From: Paenibacillus hamazuiensis
GTDB taxonomy: Bacteria; Bacillota; Bacilli; Paenibacillales; NBRC-103111
Length of the DNA stretch: 64,000 bases
Reading direction: 5' to 3'
NCBI RefSeq assembly: GCF_023276405.1
Contig: NZ_JALRMO010000001.1
Span: 3,782,001-3,846,000 of the forward strand
Part shown: positions 61,575 through 64,000 of the stretch, piece after piece
How positions within the stretch are numbered: the first letter of the stretch is position 1
How the letters are laid out: each line of letters starts with the position of its first letter
Program-made: the position numbers and the translations under genes
The notes under the pieces: generated by a model
What the model was told of the DNA's origin: nothing
Seen by the model: only the letters and a program-made list of their open reading frames with translations
The model's database searches: none

Positions 61575-64000
61575 CTATCCAATAACCCGCACGAAGCGGT
61601 ACTCGCCCGAACCGAGGGCAACGGCCGCACCCTGCTCCCCCGACTCTACGATCATAACGCCCTTCGCTTCCGCAAGAGGGGCTTCGCTTTCCGTCCAGCT
61701 GGCCGCACCGGCTCCGGGAAGCCGGAGAGTCGCCGTCGTATTGGCCGGAACCGTCACGTTGATCTCGAGCATATGATCGCCTTCCATCTTCCATGACGAC
61801 GCGATTTTGCCGTACATCGACTCCAGCGACGCTTCCGCCCATGTCATGCCCGGACTCGGCGTCGGCTGCAGCACGATGTGCTTGTAGCCCGGCCTCTTCT
61901 CGTCGGCATCGATCCCGGCTACCCGGCGGTACAGCCAATCTCCGATCGAGCCGTACGCGTAATGGTTAAACGAGTTCATATCCTTGCTCCAGAAGCTGCC
62001 GTCCTCCTTGATGCCGTCCCAATGCTCCCAGATCGTCGTAGCGCCCTTGGTCACCTGGTACAGCCACGAAGGATAATCCGTCTGGAACAGCAGCTTACAC
62101 GCCGTTTCATGCTTGCCGATATCGCTGAGCACAAGGTTCAAATAAGGGGTTCCGACAAAACCGGTCGTCAGGTGGAACCGGCTTCCTTCGAGCAGCTGCA
62201 TCAGCTTATCTTGTGCACGCTCCCTGGCGGCTCCGTCCACCAGCCCGAACATGAGCACGAGCAGCTGCGCCGTCTGCGTGGAAACCGACAGACGTCCGGA
62301 CGGCGTCACGAATTCGCGGGTGAATTCCCGAACGATATTCTCATACAGTTCGGCGTATTTCGCTTCATCCTCCTTGGCCCCGATCACCTGAGCCGCCTTC
62401 ACAACGAGAGAGGTCGAATACGCGTAAAACGCCGTTGCGATCAAATCGCGGTCCGTTGCGCCGATGTAGCTGTCCGGCTTCGAATCGAGCCCGAGCCAGT
62501 CGCCGAAATGAAAGCCGGTGTTCCACAAATACGGGTTATCTCCTTGGCTGCGGATATATTCCACCCAAATCTTCATGCTTTCGAACTGCTCCTCCAAAAT
62601 GCGCTTGTCGCCGTAAGTCACATACAGCGTCCACGGGCAGATGACGGCGGCGTCGCCCCAGGCAGCCGAAGAATGCTTGTCATCGTCCTCTCCGAACTCC
62701 AGCACATTCGGGATGACAAACGGCACTCCGCCGTCCTCGCGCTGATCCGCCTTCAAGTCCCGCAGCCATTTGGTGAAAAACGGGGCGACATTCATCAGAA
62801 ACGTCGCGGTGCGGATGAACATTTGCGCGTCCCCGGTCCAGCCGAGCCGTTCGTCCCGCTGCGGGCAATCTGTCGGCACGTCGAGGAAGTTGCCCTTTTG
62901 CCCCCACAAAATATTGTGCTGCAGCTGATTCACAAGCGGGTCGGAACAGGTGAAATGGCCGGTCCGTTCCATCGCCGAATGAAGCACGACCCCGGTGAAG
63001 TCCTCCAGCCGGACCGGCTCCGCGAAACCCGTGAGCCTCAGGTAGCGGAACCCTTGGAACGTAAACGTGGGCTCATACGTCTCCGGCTCGCCGGATCCGA
63101 TAATATAACGGATTTGCTGCTTCGCGCTGCGCAGGTTTTCCGTATAGAAGTTGCCGTCATTATCCAAAACCTCGGCGTGCTCCAGCATCACTTCCTGGCC
63201 CGGCTTGCCGCGAACGGTAAACCTCACCCAACCGACCATGTTCTGGCCCATATCGACAACCGTTTCTCCCGCCGGAGTTTTGATGAGCTGAGCCGGCTTC
63301 AAATGCTCCGCCTTGCGCACCGGTTCGTTTTCCTGTGCGATAATGACCGTTTTCGCATGCGGAAAAATATCGACCGGCAGCCAGCCCGCATCGTCATACG
63401 CCCCGGTGCTCCAGCCCGGCCGCTCCAGCCGCGCATCGTACGTTTCGCCGTGGTACAGTTCGGACATAAGGATCGGGCTGCCTGCAGCCTTCCAGCCGCC
63501 GTCTGAAACGACGACCTCCTCCCGCCCGTCCGCATAGGTCAGGTGCAGCTGCAGCAGCAGCGCCGGCCGGTCGCCATACAGCTCCCGCTTGTTTAGCCAT
63601 GTCAAAGCGCCGCTGTACCAGCCTTTGCCAAGCAGCGCGCCGATCGCATTGCCGCCTTCCTGCACCAGAGGAGTGACGTCGTACGTCTGGTACTGCAGCC
63701 TATGGTTATAGCTGGTCCAGCCGGGCGTAAAATAGCTTTCCCCCACCCGCTGTCCGTTCAGCTCCAGCTCATAAAGGCCGAGTGCAGTCGCATAAATGCG
63801 GGCCTTGGCGATACTTCCCCGCACTTCGAACGCCCGCCGGAGATAAGGGGATTGCTCCTCCGCTATGCCGTCCCCCTGCGGAGCGCCGATCCACTCGGCT
63901 TTCCACCCGTCCGCTCCCATCAGCCCGGTTTCCCAGTAAGCCGTATCGGACCATCCGGTGGCGGCTCCCCCGGTTCCCCACGCCTGGACTCTGTAGTAAT
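61575..64000 (-). CDS. GH78 alpha-L-rhamnosidase (5' end outside the window)
   Basis: At least 800 residues; the frame stays open to the right edge (YYRVQAWGTGG upstream of an internal Met), so the true start is outside. Domains: Bac_rhamnosid_N beta-sandwich (LGLYELELNGQRVGESYFTP), a second beta domain, the (alpha/alpha)6 catalytic barrel with FLDVPTDCPQRDERLGWTGD containing the candidate acid residues, and a C-terminal beta domain after DWLYRRVAGID. It removes terminal alpha-L-rhamnose from rhamnogalacturonan or glycosides. No part of a signal peptide is visible. The last residues meet the tandem array. Confidence 0.92.
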   Translation of the reverse strand, partial: YYRVQAWGTGGAATGWSDTAYWETGLMGADGWKAEWIGAPQGDGIAEEQSPYLRRAFEVRGSIAKARIYATALGLYELELNGQRVGESYFTPGWTSYNHRLQYQTYDVTPLVQEGGNAIGALLGKGWYSGALTWLNKRELYGDRPALLLQLHLTYADGREEVVVSDGGWKAAGSPILMSELYHGETYDARLERPGWSTGAYDDAGWLPVDIFPHAKTVIIAQENEPVRKAEHLKPAQLIKTPAGETVVDMGQNMVGWVRFTVRGKPGQEVMLEHAEVLDNDGNFYTENLRSAKQQIRYIIGSGEPETYEPTFTFQGFRYLRLTGFAEPVRLEDFTGVVLHSAMERTGHFTCSDPLVNQLQHNILWGQKGNFLDVPTDCPQRDERLGWTGDAQMFIRTATFLMNVAPFFTKWLRDLKADQREDGGVPFVIPNVLEFGEDDDKHSSAAWGDAAVICPWTLYVTYGDKRILEEQFESMKIWVEYIRSQGDNPYLWNTGFHFGDWLGLDSKPDSYIGATDRDLIATAFYAYSTSLVVKAAQVIGAKEDEAKYAELYENIVREFTREFVTPSGRLSVSTQTAQLLVLMFGLVDGAARERAQDKLMQLLEGSRFHLTTGFVGTPYLNLVLSDIGKHETACKLLFQTDYPSWLYQVTKGATTIWEHWDGIKEDGSFWSKDMNSFNHYAYGSIGDWLYRRVAGIDADEKRPGYKHIVLQPTPSPGMTWAEASLESMYGKIASSWKMEGDHMLEINVTVPANTTATLRLPGAGAASWTESEAPLAEAKGVMIVESGEQGAAVALGSGEYRFVRVIG

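Noticed and set aside
61108-61938. Frames of up to 276 codons through the 113-bp array
   Set aside because: Arg/Ala/Gly-rich shadows overlapping the GH78 gene, without start signals.

Overview
The window looks like chromosomal DNA of Paenibacillus or a close relative (Bacillales, Paenibacillaceae). The evidence is the Lpl/Ytc-type sugar ABC transporters with YesM/YesN-type two-component or membrane AraC regulators, the dense glycoside hydrolase content, two sporulation-linked genes (a SpoVB-like flippase and YyaC), AGGAGG-like ribosome binding sites, and frequent TTG/GTG starts. Almost every gene lies on the minus strand. No rRNA, tRNA, CRISPR array, prophage or replication origin was seen.

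Layout. 0-5 kb: a cut-off aminoglycoside phosphotransferase-like gene, a small protein, a phosphoesterase, a SpoVB-like flippase and a DUF3892 protein with 84-bp internal repeats. 5-15.3 kb: a carbohydrate locus read from 15.3 kb downward (YesN/YesM pair, two permeases, lipoprotein, GH95-like enzyme, GH43/GH117-like enzyme). 15.3-16.1 kb: a repeat array. 16.2-29.4 kb: a second carbohydrate locus (ABC importer, sugar isomerase-like protein, toroid lyase candidate, ROK kinase, NagB, MFS permease, GntR regulator, zinc dehydrogenase, KduD, GH88). This gene set fits breakdown of a uronic acid plus hexosamine polysaccharide. 29.6-31.6 kb: an IS110-family element with a long 5' non-coding leader, bordered by dispersed repeats. 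32-37.8 kb: a membrane AraC regulator, an ArsR-type regulator divergent from a GH51 arabinofuranosidase, and a sugar isomerase-like gene.

38.5-57.3 kb is the most unusual part. It holds malic enzyme, an aspartate dehydrogenase-like protein, two 2Fe-2S ferredoxins, RidA, a FadR-type GntR regulator, a split ChrA transporter, a GlcG/HbpS protein, aldehyde dehydrogenase, a haem-oxygenase-like diiron protein, two ion-transporter-like permeases, a creatininase-family amidohydrolase, a Nif3-like protein and an Ssu/Tau/Thi-type ABC importer. Variants of one palindrome, TTTGGTATA-TTG-TATACCAAA, lie before most of these transcription units. Two TGTNA-N7-TNACA (GlnR/TnrA-type) boxes also occur. I read it as one nitrogen-responsive catabolic regulon for an unidentified nitrogenous compound.

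57.3-64 kb: a DUF2294 protein, an EamA transporter behind an FMN riboswitch (candidate flavin importer), two decayed pseudogenes, a 113-bp tandem array and a GH78 rhamnosidase cut by the right edge. Several intergenic regions carry dispersed repeats whose hairpins keep their pairing while changing sequence.
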